From Paludibacteraceae bacterium (lineage in GTDB: Bacteria; Bacteroidota; Bacteroidia; Bacteroidales; Paludibacteraceae): a stretch of DNA of 64,000 bases. This document shows, piece by piece, positions 1 through 8,230 of the stretch. The notes under the pieces are model-generated. The model made no database searches, was not told the DNA's origin, and saw only the letters and a program-made list of their open reading frames with translations. Position 1 is the stretch's first letter, and every line of letters starts with the position of its first letter. The translations under genes and the position numbers were made by a program. The DNA lies in assembly GCA_017527495.1 (NCBI GenBank), contig JAFXPY010000034.1, positions 1 through 64,000 on the forward strand, read 5' to 3'.

Positions 1-302
1 ATGATGCTGTCGCAATGTTCGGTCATCAGCAGATGAATGATACGTTGGTCCAGATTTCCGTTTGCCTTGCGGAAAGTGTACTTGACCGCTACATACTTGC
101 ACGTTTGTCCTTGCCATTCACGAAAGCACTTGCGCTGAATACCATTGACAAAAACCAGTTTCTCACCCTCTTGCAGTCCACCGGCCTGTATGTAGCAATG
201 CGCTGCAATACGGATGTTCCATTGTTCACTTCCGGGCATACACCCGCTCATCGAAAGTATTGCTGCGAGTACCAGTCCGATAATAAAAATTTTCTTTGTC
301 AT
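1..302 (-). CDS. Lipoprotein, 3' end cut by window edge
   Basis: An open frame begins at an ATG (complement of 300-302) and runs without a stop off the left edge of the window. The first 21 residues (MTKKIFIIGLVLAAILSMSGC) are seen as a type II signal peptide: two lysines, a hydrophobic stretch and a lipobox ending MSGC, so the mature protein should be lipidated and exported. About 100 residues are visible. They are cysteine- and aromatic-rich with no motif I recognise. It is transcribed away from the GNAT module. Function unknown; the coding call rests on the signal peptide and the long open frame. Confidence 0.75.
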   Translation of the reverse strand, partial: MTKKIFIIGLVLAAILSMSGCMPGSEQWNIRIAAHCYIQAGGLQEGEKLVFVNGIQRKCFREWQGQTCKYVAVKYTFRKANGNLDQRIIHLLMTEHCDSI

Positions 303-554
303 AATAGTGTTTTTTTTGAGTTGTTAAACCTTTCAAATTTTGCTGCAAAATTGCAACGAAAAACCACTTATATCCAAATTCTACGATTTATATTTGCTTT
401 TTGTAAATTGCTGAAATATAGGCGGATCGAGAAAGAAAAGTTTATATGTTGGATTACGGTGGTTATATGAAGTGAAGAGGTTGGGGCATTTTGTGGAATT
501 ATTGGCACTTTGCGTTGCAAAAAGTAGAAATATCACAGATTTTTGCAGAAATAT

Positions 555-586
555 TTGCATATCTCAAAAAAAAAGTAGTAACTTTG
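555..586 (+). promoter_or_regulatory. Promoter of the small-protein/GNAT pair
   Basis: TTG at 555-557 is followed after 21 bp by TAACTTTG at 579-586, the Bacteroidota -33/-7 arrangement. It lies about 43 bp before the first ATG of the pair. I see no gene in 303-628 apart from this promoter. Confidence 0.75.
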
Positions 587-628
587 CAGCCGAAAGTTAC
601 AAAAGATAATAAAAACGAGCACAAAATT

Positions 629-787
629 ATGGCACGACCAATTAAAGAAACACCCACATTGTATGGTGAAGACGCACGTCGTTTTGCTTATGCTGTAGAG
701 CATCCGAGAAAGGTGTCCGCAGCAGAAATGCAGCGGATGGAGGAATCCTACCAAATGGTAAAGTCTATCGCTAATTTCGCATTCTGA
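629..787 (+). CDS. Small antitoxin-like protein, partner of GNAT
   Basis: A 52-residue basic protein beginning MARPIKETPTLYGEDARRF. I chose the ATG at 629 because it follows a good promoter (555-586); the longer upstream frame would start before that promoter. Its TGA overlaps the ATG of the next gene (TGATG at 785-789), so the two should be translated together. The order, small protein first and acetyltransferase second with overlap, is that of TacAT/AtaRT-type toxin-antitoxin pairs, so antitoxin is the inferred role. I do not see a clear ribbon-helix-helix motif. Confidence 0.7.
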   Translation: MARPIKETPTLYGEDARRFAYAVEHPRKVSAAEMQRMEESYQMVKSIANFAF

Positions 788-1338
788 TGATAGACATCTC
801 GCGTTTTGATCTTCGCCCACTAACAGCGGATATGCCGTTGTTACCATTTTGTTGTGCCGATAAGGATTTAAATGAGTTTTTAACTCAAGATGCCAAGAAT
901 TATCTTGAGGAGATGATGGCGGTTACCTACGTGTTTATTGATCCGGATAAACAGCAGATAGCCGCTTATTTTAGTTTGCTGAATGACAAAGTGGCTTATG
1001 ATCCGCAGTCCAAAGGTATTTGGAATCGTATCAACCGCCATATTCATAACAATAAACGCCGTCGCAGTTATCCATCGGTAAAAGTAGGTCGTCTTGCGGT
1101 AGGTGAGGAGTATGCAAACTCCGGTTTTGGTTCCATCATATTGGACTTTATAAAACGTGAGTATGCAAAGGGAAATCGTGCCGGCTGTCGTTTTATAACC
1201 GTTGATGCCTACCGCGATGTAACGAAGTTCTATGAGAAGAACGGCTTTGAATACTTTACGACATTAGACATTCTGGATAGTACTCGCCTAATGTATTTTG
1301 ATTTGAAGAATGTTAAGGAGCAATTAAAAGGAAACTAA
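787..1338 (+). CDS. GNAT acetyltransferase, possible TacT/AtaT-like toxin
   Basis: 183 residues with a GNAT fold signature: a beta strand VGRLAV near 100-106, an acetyl-CoA pyrophosphate loop of the form YANSGFGS (109-116) and the C-terminal KFYEKNGF motif, whose Tyr149 is the usual general acid. Length and the start with DLRPLTADMPLLPF.C resemble toxin-type GNATs that acetylate aminoacyl-tRNA. It overlaps the upstream 52-residue gene by one base, which supports a toxin-antitoxin reading. The substrate cannot be read from sequence; a stand-alone acetyltransferase is the alternative. Confidence 0.75.
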   Translation: MIDISRFDLRPLTADMPLLPFCCADKDLNEFLTQDAKNYLEEMMAVTYVFIDPDKQQIAAYFSLLNDKVAYDPQSKGIWNRINRHIHNNKRRRSYPSVKVGRLAVGEEYANSGFGSIILDFIKREYAKGNRAGCRFITVDAYRDVTKFYEKNGFEYFTTLDILDSTRLMYFDLKNVKEQLKGN

Positions 1339-1609
1339 TTTTAAGACGAAGAGAACGAACTATAACTATGAAGACCTTATTGATTTTGGGGCGCTAAAGT
1401 TTCTCTGCTCCAAGATAGTAGAACTATAGAAATGACAGAGCATTTACGGCTAAAAGCAGCCTCTGATATTGAGTCAAAAGGAAAGCGATTATCGAAGCCA
1501 TGCTTTCGCAGATGATAGAAGCATATAATCAATAGCATAGTGTCCATATAAGTATGTAACATACGTATATAAAGTATAATTATTTCATAAATGCAAAAAA
1601 TATCACACC
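1339..1609 (+). other. Spacer with possible decayed coding fragment and palindromes
   Basis: No intact gene. Two short stretches read as protein but are closed by stops (one from about 1369 reading YEDLIDFGALKFLCSKIVEL, another ending AMLSQMIEAYNQ near 1541), which would fit a decayed gene. Just before the ATPase gene, GTATGT-A-ACATAC (1552-1564) and ATACGTAT (1561-1568) are overlapping palindromes that could be an operator. No clear TAnnTTTG box is present. Confidence 0.3.
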
Positions 1610-3202
1610 ATGATTAAATTCATAAGAATAGAAAACTTACGAAGTTTGAAAGACACTGGTTTCGTTGAGTTGCGCCCATTAACATTGTTATTAGGGGCAA
1701 ATAGTTCTGGCAAAAGTACATTTTTGCGCAGTTTTCCATTATTTACGCAATCTGTGAACAAAAAACTGCGCGGTGCCCTATCTTGGTTTGATGATTCATT
1801 AGTTGATTTTGGGGATTATGAAACAGCGATTAATAATCAAGCGAAAAAAGATGGAGAAAAGATACGATTTTCTTATAAAATATCAGCAATAAATGATGAT
1901 ATAGATCGTATACCATTTTACTATCGCCATATAGACATTTATCGTCATGAGATGTATGAGAATGGCTTTAATTCTCTCATCCCTAGCGATTTAACTGTTA
2001 GCATAACATATGACAATGATTCTAATGGAACATATGTGCAGAGTCTACGAATAGAATATGAAAATAGCACATGTGAAATATTATCAGACAAAAGAGAATC
2101 TGTGCTTCGCTTTGTATTGAATGGGGAAAGCATAGATATCACAAGAAACGCATTTTGGCGATATTCGAGTTATCACGCAATATTACCAAACATAGAGATT
2201 AAATCCAAGGATGAAAAAGAATCAATCTATTCTATCGTAATACGAGATATTGAGTCTTTTATAAAAGAGCGTTCCGACAAAAGGCTGAAGAAGTCTGATA
2301 AAATCATCGCAATTACAAGAAAATACGCATTAGACAATCAGAATTTTTTAGAGTATTTAAAAACAAAATGTGCAATAGATTCATTTGGAAAATATATAAA
2401 GCGGAATAATTGGAATGAAGATACTCCAGAAATTGTCTCTTTATGTAACAAATTAGCTTTTGTAACTATGTTGGATTTCATTCCAATAATAAATTCACAA
2501 TTAATTACTTTCTATGAAAAATGTAGTTATATTGCCCCAACGAGAGCAGAAGCAAGCAGATATTATCGAACACAAGGATTACAGGTGGATGATATAGATC
2601 CATACGGAAGAAATCTTCAAGAATTCATTGCATCATTAAGTTCTGCGCAATTAAGATCGTATAAAGAATATACACAAAATCTCTTAGGAATCCAAGTAAT
2701 TACGAAGAATGAGACAGGGCATAAAAGTATAAAATTAGTTTCACCAAATGGTGAGTTTAATATAGCGGATGTTGGATTTGGTTACTCACAAATACTACCC
2801 ATAGTAACAAAATTATGGTATATTAGTAACAAGCGAGAAGATAGACGAGGAGAATTTAGGTATGTTTATTATGAATATTTTAGAGAATTAATTGCTTTAA
2901 TTGAGCAACCAGAACTACATTTGCACCCTGCTTATCAGGCTAAGATAGCAGATGCGTTTATTAAGGTTATAAAAGAAAATAAAGAAGTAAGCGCAAGGCT
3001 ACTAATTGAAACACACAGTGAGACCATAATTAATAGAATAGGTCGGCGTATAAGAGAAGGTTCACTGTCTTCTAAAGATGTTATAGTTGTTATTTTTAAT
3101 AAGGATATTAAACAATCTAACACTAAAGTAACGACTCATACATTTAATGAGAAAGGTCAATTGGATAATTGGCCGTTAGGTTTTTTTGATCCTGAAGATT
3201 AG
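1610..3202 (+). CDS. AAA/ABC-type ATPase (OLD/AbiL/PARIS-like component)
   Basis: 530 residues. Seen: Walker A GANSSGKST at 29-37; a signature-like DVGFGYSQILPIV about two thirds in; Walker B region LIEQPELHLHPAYQAKIAD; and an H-loop LIETHSETIINRI near the C-terminus. This layout is that of AAA_21/DUF3696-type ATPases related to the OLD family. The next gene starts 6 bp after the stop and has a TOPRIM-like core, so the pair resembles two-gene ATPase plus TOPRIM defence systems (PARIS AriA/AriB, AbiL, or split OLD). The ATPase would be the sensor or regulator and the partner the nuclease. Codon use is AT-rich compared with the core genes further right. The exact system type is uncertain. Confidence 0.8.
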   Translation: MIKFIRIENLRSLKDTGFVELRPLTLLLGANSSGKSTFLRSFPLFTQSVNKKLRGALSWFDDSLVDFGDYETAINNQAKKDGEKIRFSYKISAINDDIDRIPFYYRHIDIYRHEMYENGFNSLIPSDLTVSITYDNDSNGTYVQSLRIEYENSTCEILSDKRESVLRFVLNGESIDITRNAFWRYSSYHAILPNIEIKSKDEKESIYSIVIRDIESFIKERSDKRLKKSDKIIAITRKYALDNQNFLEYLKTKCAIDSFGKYIKRNNWNEDTPEIVSLCNKLAFVTMLDFIPIINSQLITFYEKCSYIAPTRAEASRYYRTQGLQVDDIDPYGRNLQEFIASLSSAQLRSYKEYTQNLLGIQVITKNETGHKSIKLVSPNGEFNIADVGFGYSQILPIVTKLWYISNKREDRRGEFRYVYYEYFRELIALIEQPELHLHPAYQAKIADAFIKVIKENKEVSARLLIETHSETIINRIGRRIREGSLSSKDVIVVIFNKDIKQSNTKVTTHTFNEKGQLDNWPLGFFDPED

Positions 3203-3208
3203 TCGTAT

Positions 3209-4309
3209 ATGCTGATATATTTGACCAATTCATTAATTGTAGATCCGAAAGATAGTAGCTACAATAATATAAGAATTGCAATAAGAAATATTGCATGGGC
3301 TGTTATTGAAAGTAAACATATCTTACGAGGCGATTATGAGGTGTTATGCAGTATGCGTGATATATTTAAATCCGATATAGACATATATCCTTTGTTGAAA
3401 AAATTATGTCTTGAATACTCAACACATACAATATCAAGTGAAATTCATCATTATGTTGAAGTTGTGAAAGATTCACCTGTTAATAGAGAAAATGATGGCT
3501 ATTTTGTTACACAAGTGAGTTATAAGTATTTTCTTGATTCTTTGAAGGTTCAGCCAATGAATTTTATATTGGAAGATGAAGACGATGATATTATTTATAA
3601 TCTGATAATAAATTGGTATATCAAAGAAAAAAATATAAATACTAATATTTCATATGCCATTGTGCACGGTGGAGGCGGTAATATTATCGATGTCGCGAAA
3701 AGATATATTAAAGATGGTAATATGGCAGTGTGTATAACAGATCCCGATTTACATTTCCCAGAACAGAAGATCAAGAGCGATTCAAGTTGCGCGAAATGTG
3801 CCAGATTATGTGCAACAGGTGGAATATATTACCATTATTATCCTAATGTACATGAAATAGAAAATTTAATACCATTAAATTATATTGATAGTTTGGATTG
3901 GCACTTAAAGCAAAACGAGCTGGATAAAGCGGCTTTTGATAAATTAAGAAATGGTGCGACAAGTGAAAAGATACTACAATTTTTTGATTATAAAGAAGGA
4001 ATTAAAAAGAAGTCAATAGAAGAGGAAACAGAAAGAAAAGCTGAATATTATGAATATGCTAAATTATGTTGTGAACAAAATATTGAACTTTTAGATGGAC
4101 AAGAATTTGATGAGTATTATCAAAAATTTGATAATAAAGATTATGTCTATCCTAGATTAAAAAAAAGGATAATACCTGACTTGAAAACCCTATTTGCAGG
4201 AATGTTGCCAAAGCCTCATTTGATGAATTTTCAAAAAGAAGAATGGACAAAAATGGCTGATCTACTAGTTGATTTATTTTGTGCGAGAAATAAAGAATCA
4301 TTGTTGTGA
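3209..4309 (+). CDS. TOPRIM/DUF4435-like putative nuclease effector
   Basis: 366 residues with no overall family I can name securely. Seen: a strand ending in an acidic cluster FILEDEDDDIIY (119-130), a second strand with a DxD motif AVCITDPD (173-180), then a Cys-rich stretch CAKCARLC (194-201) and HEIENLIP (215-222). An early Glu, then DxD, then an H..EN motif is the order in TOPRIM domains of the DUF4435/AriB type, where Glu and DxD bind metal. The Cys cluster may bind zinc. It lies 6 bp after the ATPase stop, so co-translation is likely. Inference: the toxic or nuclease half of a two-gene anti-phage module. Confidence 0.65.
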   Translation: MLIYLTNSLIVDPKDSSYNNIRIAIRNIAWAVIESKHILRGDYEVLCSMRDIFKSDIDIYPLLKKLCLEYSTHTISSEIHHYVEVVKDSPVNRENDGYFVTQVSYKYFLDSLKVQPMNFILEDEDDDIIYNLIINWYIKEKNINTNISYAIVHGGGGNIIDVAKRYIKDGNMAVCITDPDLHFPEQKIKSDSSCAKCARLCATGGIYYHYYPNVHEIENLIPLNYIDSLDWHLKQNELDKAAFDKLRNGATSEKILQFFDYKEGIKKKSIEEETERKAEYYEYAKLCCEQNIELLDGQEFDEYYQKFDNKDYVYPRLKKRIIPDLKTLFAGMLPKPHLMNFQKEEWTKMADLLVDLFCARNKESLL

Positions 4310-4376
4310 CAGCGACACTTCTATCATAACTCCCGTTTGCCGATGTAAAATAGCAAATACGGATACACAATCAATT

Positions 4377-4400
4377 AGTGCCTCTCGTGGGCACTTTTTC
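4377..4400 (+). terminator. Rho-independent terminator after ATPase/TOPRIM pair
   Basis: AGTGCC (4377-4382) pairs with GGCACT (4390-4395) over a 7-nt loop and is followed by a T run. It closes the two-gene module 68 bp after its last stop. Confidence 0.7.
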
Positions 4401-4518
4401 TTAAAAAACGCAAAATAGCTTCGTCCTGTTGAAAAATTCGAAAAAGCAGAAGCTTGCAGTGTAAAGTATATGAAGGGGTATAACAAATAGGAATATAATA
4501 GTTAAGGTTTTGCAAAAG

Positions 4519-5223
4519 ATGAGAATACTAATTATTGGAGCCAGTTCAGGCATCGGTAGAGAACTAGCCATACAATATGCAACTAAAGGAAATGAAGTGA
4601 TTGCGGTCGCACGTCGCAAACCATTACTTTGTGAACTTTCTCAACATTCATCAAACATCCGAATAGCCCAATGTGATATATCGAATATAGTAGAAACTAA
4701 TACACTTCTTTCGACTATTTTCAAGGAAACCATTCATTTAACTATTATATGTTCTGGAATAGGAGATTTTAATTCGGAACTTGATTTTGCAATAGAGAAA
4801 CAAACCATCGATATCAATATTGTTGGTTGGACGTTTTGTGTTGATACAATATACAAGAATCTTGAAGAGCAATCAAGTGGACATTTGGTAATACTCAGTT
4901 CTTGTGGTGGTCTCCGAGGCGAACCTTTGGCTCCTGCATATTCTGCTTCTAAAGCATATCAAATTAATTATATAGAAGCGTTACGCAAGAAAGCTTACAA
5001 AAGCAAATTACCAATTCATATAACTGATATTAGACCTGGATTGGTTAATACAAGGATGGCTAAAGGTAGTGGCTTATTCTGGGTCATGCCAACTGAAAAA
5101 GTAGCAAAACAAATTATAAATGCCATAGCCAAGAAGAAACATGTCTCTATCGTAACAAAACGTTGGAAAATTATACATTGGATTTTGCGACATCTTCCTC
5201 GCTCTTTATATATCAGGATATGA
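4519..5223 (+). CDS. SDR-family NAD(P)-dependent oxidoreductase
   Basis: 234 residues. I start at the ATG at 4519 (MRILIIGASSGIG), because the longer frame needs a TTG and adds only three residues. The N-terminal Rossmann motif GASSGIG binds NAD(P). The catalytic set is visible as Ser in VILSSCGG and YxxxK in YSASK, and IRPGLVNT follows as in classical short-chain dehydrogenases. The substrate is not predictable. It stands alone between terminators and is AT-rich like the neighbouring defence genes. Confidence 0.88.
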   Translation: MRILIIGASSGIGRELAIQYATKGNEVIAVARRKPLLCELSQHSSNIRIAQCDISNIVETNTLLSTIFKETIHLTIICSGIGDFNSELDFAIEKQTIDINIVGWTFCVDTIYKNLEEQSSGHLVILSSCGGLRGEPLAPAYSASKAYQINYIEALRKKAYKSKLPIHITDIRPGLVNTRMAKGSGLFWVMPTEKVAKQIINAIAKKKHVSIVTKRWKIIHWILRHLPRSLYIRI

Positions 5224-5243
5224 ATTGCTGATCAATATAAATG

Positions 5244-5274
5244 CAAGCCTGTAAAACGGGCTTGTTTCTTTTAT
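5244..5274 (+). terminator. Terminator after SDR gene
   Basis: CAAGCCTG (5244-5251) pairs with CGGGCTTG (5257-5264), with one U-G wobble, followed by TTTCTTTTAT. Confidence 0.7.
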
Positions 5275-5355
5275 GGAAACTTTATATTTGCTGCTCGTAA
5301 ACCATTGAAATACAGTGTACTTGCTCAATAAAAGTTTATATGCGGACGTTTTACT

Positions 5356-5386
5356 TTGCATAATTCGTAAAAAAGCAGTATCTTAG
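5356..5386 (+). promoter_or_regulatory. Promoter of TPR regulator gene
   Basis: TTG at 5356-5358, exactly 20 bp, then TATCTTAG at 5379-5386. The -7 box has one mismatch to TAnnTTTG. The ATG is 21 bp further on. Confidence 0.6.
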
Positions 5387-5407
5387 CAGAAAATTTCAAG
5401 CAAGCAG

Positions 5408-7171
5408 ATGAAAAGCAAGTTCTTAATATGGACGATAGGAGCGGTGGCTCTTTGCCTCATGAGTGCGTGCGCTAACGGAGACGTGCAGCGTGTGCAGAAA
5501 GCGGAAGAGTTACTGACCGTTAACAGAGATTCAGCAATGGCAATACTGCGCGAAGTGGTACGACCGGACCAGTTGCCGGAAGAATCAAAAGCCCTGTATT
5601 GGTTTTGCGTGGCAGACATACGCGCCAATACCATGCAATCGCTGTCCGAAGACTCCATGATCTGTTGGGCTGCGCAGTATTTCCGCAACAGGTGGCTGCA
5701 AGACGGCGAGTATGAGGATTATATGATGAAAGCGGGCATGGAGGAGGCTTTTTATTGGTGGTGGAATGATAACAAAGAAAAGGCACAACAAGTTCTGCAA
5801 CGCCAGCAGCAATATGCCGCGGAGATAGCAGAAAAGAAGGGCGAACACATCTGGGAAGTGATTTTGCTGCGTATATCTGCCGAATTGGCTATGCGTGATT
5901 ACGATTATGAACGCGTGCGCGATTACACGGAAGCCCTCATCCGTCTCGGTGACGGGAAAGCAATCCATCTGGACGAAGTGGTGCGTGTCTATAACGGCAT
6001 GGCAATTACGTATTTTTATTTGGGCGAATACGACAAAATGGAAGAGTGCTTTGAGAAAGCGATTGCGCAAACTTCGGACTCCGCGTTTATTGTTAATTTG
6101 GTACGCCGTAATTATGCCGATTTGTTAGGAGAAATCGGGCAGACCGACCGCGCTATCCGAATGCACGAGGAACTGGCTGCTATCTATCGGAAAGGGGAGA
6201 GTTGGCTATTGGTGGAAAGCCTTTATTCTTTGTCGCGTCTTTGGCTTAATAAGGGCGATAAACAGCGTGCAGACCGCTATATGCGAGAGGCGGAAGAACT
6301 GTTTGAAACTTACCGTGCAACTATTTCTTCTCCATCCGCAGAAGCAGGTTTGTTGGCGCACCGGCAAGTGCTGAACTATGCACTGCATGGCCACTATCAG
6401 ATGATGCCCTTAGCCACGTACAACACGCAATGGCAGGACAAAGATTATATTCGTTACCGTGTAGCAGAAGCCAAAGAACGCTCCATGAGTGACTTGCGCG
6501 AACAAGTACTGCGTCAGCAATTGGCAAAGCAGCGGCAAACGATACTCATTGTTGGTCTTGTATGCGTGGTCTTGGGATTGTGTATGTTGTTTGTATATCT
6601 GTACCGCCGTCGTCAAAGGCTGCTTTTGGAGAAAGAAGAAGAGATAGAGACCCTAAAAGGAATCATAAATAAGGGACTAAGTGACAAAGTACCGAGTGAC
6701 CAAGTCCCAAGTACGAAGGAGGCGGATGGTAATGTCCGCAAACTGATGTTGCAGCAATTGGGTGTCATCAAAACGATTGCCGGAACACCCACCGAAGCCA
6801 ACCAACAACTGTTAGCACGCCTCATGGCATTGAACGAAACAACCGCCGATGCCCTCATAGACTGGCAAAGCATTTACCAGACTATCGATTTAGTCTATGA
6901 CGGCTTCTACACACGTCTTGTTGAGAAATACGGGGACAAGGGACTAAGTGAAAAGGGACAAAGTGACCAAGTACCAAGTACCAAAGAGGGAGGACCGCTT
7001 TTGAACGAGAAGGAGATACAGCTCTGTTGCCTGTTGAAAGCCGATTTCTCCACCAAGGAGATCAACATGCTCACCCGTCAAAGTCTCCAAACTATTTACC
7101 AGCGCAAGACCCAAATCCGTCAGAAACTCAATCTCGCCGAAGCCGAAGACATCGCAATGGCTATATTATAA
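5408..7171 (+). CDS. TPR lipoprotein with membrane helix and C-terminal HTH
   Basis: 587 residues. N-terminal signal with lipobox LMSAC (about 17-21), then a long helical region with tetratricopeptide-like repeats (about 130-330), one membrane helix at about 378-398 followed by RRRQR, a charged coiled segment, and a LuxR-like helix-turn-helix at the C-terminus (about 535-587, with STKEINMLTRQSLQTIYQRK). This is the Bacteroidota architecture in which an outer TPR sensor is tied to an inner DNA-binding domain. Two linkers (about 422-437 and 511-528) carry near-identical SDQVPSTKE sequences encoded by a DNA repeat. Targets unknown; it has its own promoter and terminator. Confidence 0.82.
   Translation: MKSKFLIWTIGAVALCLMSACANGDVQRVQKAEELLTVNRDSAMAILREVVRPDQLPEESKALYWFCVADIRANTMQSLSEDSMICWAAQYFRNRWLQDGEYEDYMMKAGMEEAFYWWWNDNKEKAQQVLQRQQQYAAEIAEKKGEHIWEVILLRISAELAMRDYDYERVRDYTEALIRLGDGKAIHLDEVVRVYNGMAITYFYLGEYDKMEECFEKAIAQTSDSAFIVNLVRRNYADLLGEIGQTDRAIRMHEELAAIYRKGESWLLVESLYSLSRLWLNKGDKQRADRYMREAEELFETYRATISSPSAEAGLLAHRQVLNYALHGHYQMMPLATYNTQWQDKDYIRYRVAEAKERSMSDLREQVLRQQLAKQRQTILIVGLVCVVLGLCMLFVYLYRRRQRLLLEKEEEIETLKGIINKGLSDKVPSDQVPSTKEADGNVRKLMLQQLGVIKTIAGTPTEANQQLLARLMALNETTADALIDWQSIYQTIDLVYDGFYTRLVEKYGDKGLSEKGQSDQVPSTKEGGPLLNEKEIQLCCLLKADFSTKEINMLTRQSLQTIYQRKTQIRQKLNLAEAEDIAMAIL
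6673..6990 (+). repeat. Two in-frame copies of a short DNA repeat in TPR gene
   Basis: Copies at about 6673-6720 and 6940-6990 share GGGACTAAGTGA and GTGACCAAGT, with AAGTACCAAG-like units. Both are read in the same frame as SD..PS/SDQVPSTKE and fall in linkers either side of a predicted helical domain, as if a spacer repeat had been tolerated at domain boundaries. Confidence 0.75.
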
Positions 7172-7178
7172 AAAGAAC

Positions 7179-7250
7179 AACGCTCTATCGCGGAGCGTTG
7201 TCTTTCACCTTTTTAAGTGTAGATATTGGACCTGCCAATACGGACACTAT
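7179..7250 (+). repeat. 72-bp element, left copy: hairpin plus palindrome
   Basis: Two parts. A hairpin AACGCTC (7179-7185) / GAGCGTT (7193-7199) with a 7-nt loop is followed by GTCTTTCACC and T residues and probably terminates the TPR gene. Then comes an interrupted palindrome: AGTGT (7216-7220), TATTGG (7224-7229), CCAATA (7235-7240), ACACT (7244-7248). The last 52 bp (7199-7250) match 8947-8998 at 51 of 52 positions. The hairpin stem differs from the right copy by paired changes that keep pairing. Confidence 0.85.
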
Positions 7251-7372
7251 CTCAATTGACGCTGCAAATGCAGTAATTATTTTTTATTCAGTAGAATATA
7301 TAATAAATCAATCTATACGGAAAAAAACTGCATTGATTGGTGTCTAGAGAGATAATGCAAAAGCGAAATTTA

Positions 7373-8212
7373 TCATTTGTAATATTTATCAGTATCAATG
7401 TGAATTATAGGATCACTATATTGTATATCCCCTAACACATTGTGAATGTCGGCTCTACATGTTGCAGTAAAAGGAAAATCCATGTGGGTAACATATCCAT
7501 TATCTTTACTCAAATCGCTATTAGATCCGATTTGCAGACGAGTGTATACGGATCCATACGCTTCCACCTCAATAGTTTCTCCAAGTTCTTTTAAAGTATA
7601 TCCTTCAATTCCGAAATCTTCTATTGAGCTGTGTGTTGATAAGATATCTATATCATTAAATGTTTCAATAGAAAAACTATTTCCAATTCGTGTGGAAAAA
7701 TCATCTATAACGGCATTACGAACTTTTACTTTACATTCATCAATATCCATTAAAAAACGTAATAAATCACCAAGCATATTTAATGACTCCATGGTTTTTA
7801 TAGCCCCATAAACATTAAATGTCTTGCTAGTTATATGAGTGTACTTACTCATATTATTGACACTCGTATTAAGATCATCAATGGAATCAGCAACATCTAA
7901 AGAAAGCTTGTTTTTTAGGATATCCTCTGTTAGCCAGCCATGTATAGCATAATGCATTCTCTGCTTTCTAGTAATACTTTCTTTACCATCTTGATTCATG
8001 ATTGGAGTATACCATGGCGCTCCTTTTACTTGCTCATCTGGCGCTAACCTGGAAAGGAAATTTCTCACTAACTCTCTAATAGCATAGGAGAAATTATTTA
8101 AACTTAGTACATTGTTATTTTCGTCAAGATTTGCAATAGCAGCTTTGAACAAATCTTTTTCAAAATCTGTCTTGAAGTGTGGCGCTATGCTGTCTTCTAA
8201 TTGTTTGTCCAT
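7373..8212 (-). CDS. Predicted pPIWI-associated-nuclease-like protein
   Basis: 279 residues. The N-terminal 130 residues show a pattern I associate with predicted pPIWI-associating nucleases (group 2): FSYAIRELVR (41-50), LAPDEQV...WY (56-68), ITRKQRMHYAIHG (80-92) and a conserved MSKYTH (121-126). The C-terminal part (about 190-279) looks like a separate beta-rich domain. It is the second gene of a pair, 18 bp after a HEPN-like gene, and both lie between two 72-bp repeats. The family has been proposed as nuclease effectors in conflict systems from genomic context; activity here is inferred. The family match is from memory and unverified. Confidence 0.6.
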   Translation of the reverse strand: MDKQLEDSIAPHFKTDFEKDLFKAAIANLDENNNVLSLNNFSYAIRELVRNFLSRLAPDEQVKGAPWYTPIMNQDGKESITRKQRMHYAIHGWLTEDILKNKLSLDVADSIDDLNTSVNNMSKYTHITSKTFNVYGAIKTMESLNMLGDLLRFLMDIDECKVKVRNAVIDDFSTRIGNSFSIETFNDIDILSTHSSIEDFGIEGYTLKELGETIEVEAYGSVYTRLQIGSNSDLSKDNGYVTHMDFPFTATCRADIHNVLGDIQYSDPIIHIDTDKYYK

Positions 8213-8230
8213 CTGATTGTTAGCTTTGTT

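Noticed and set aside
491..628. N-terminal extension of the small antitoxin-like protein
   Set aside because: The extension would include the promoter box at 579-586 and lies before the likely transcript start.
4340..4400. Possible third copy of the 72-bp element after the TOPRIM-like gene
   Set aside because: Only AATACGGA and CAATT agree with 7199-7250; there is no split palindrome, and the hairpin there is on the wrong side of the match.
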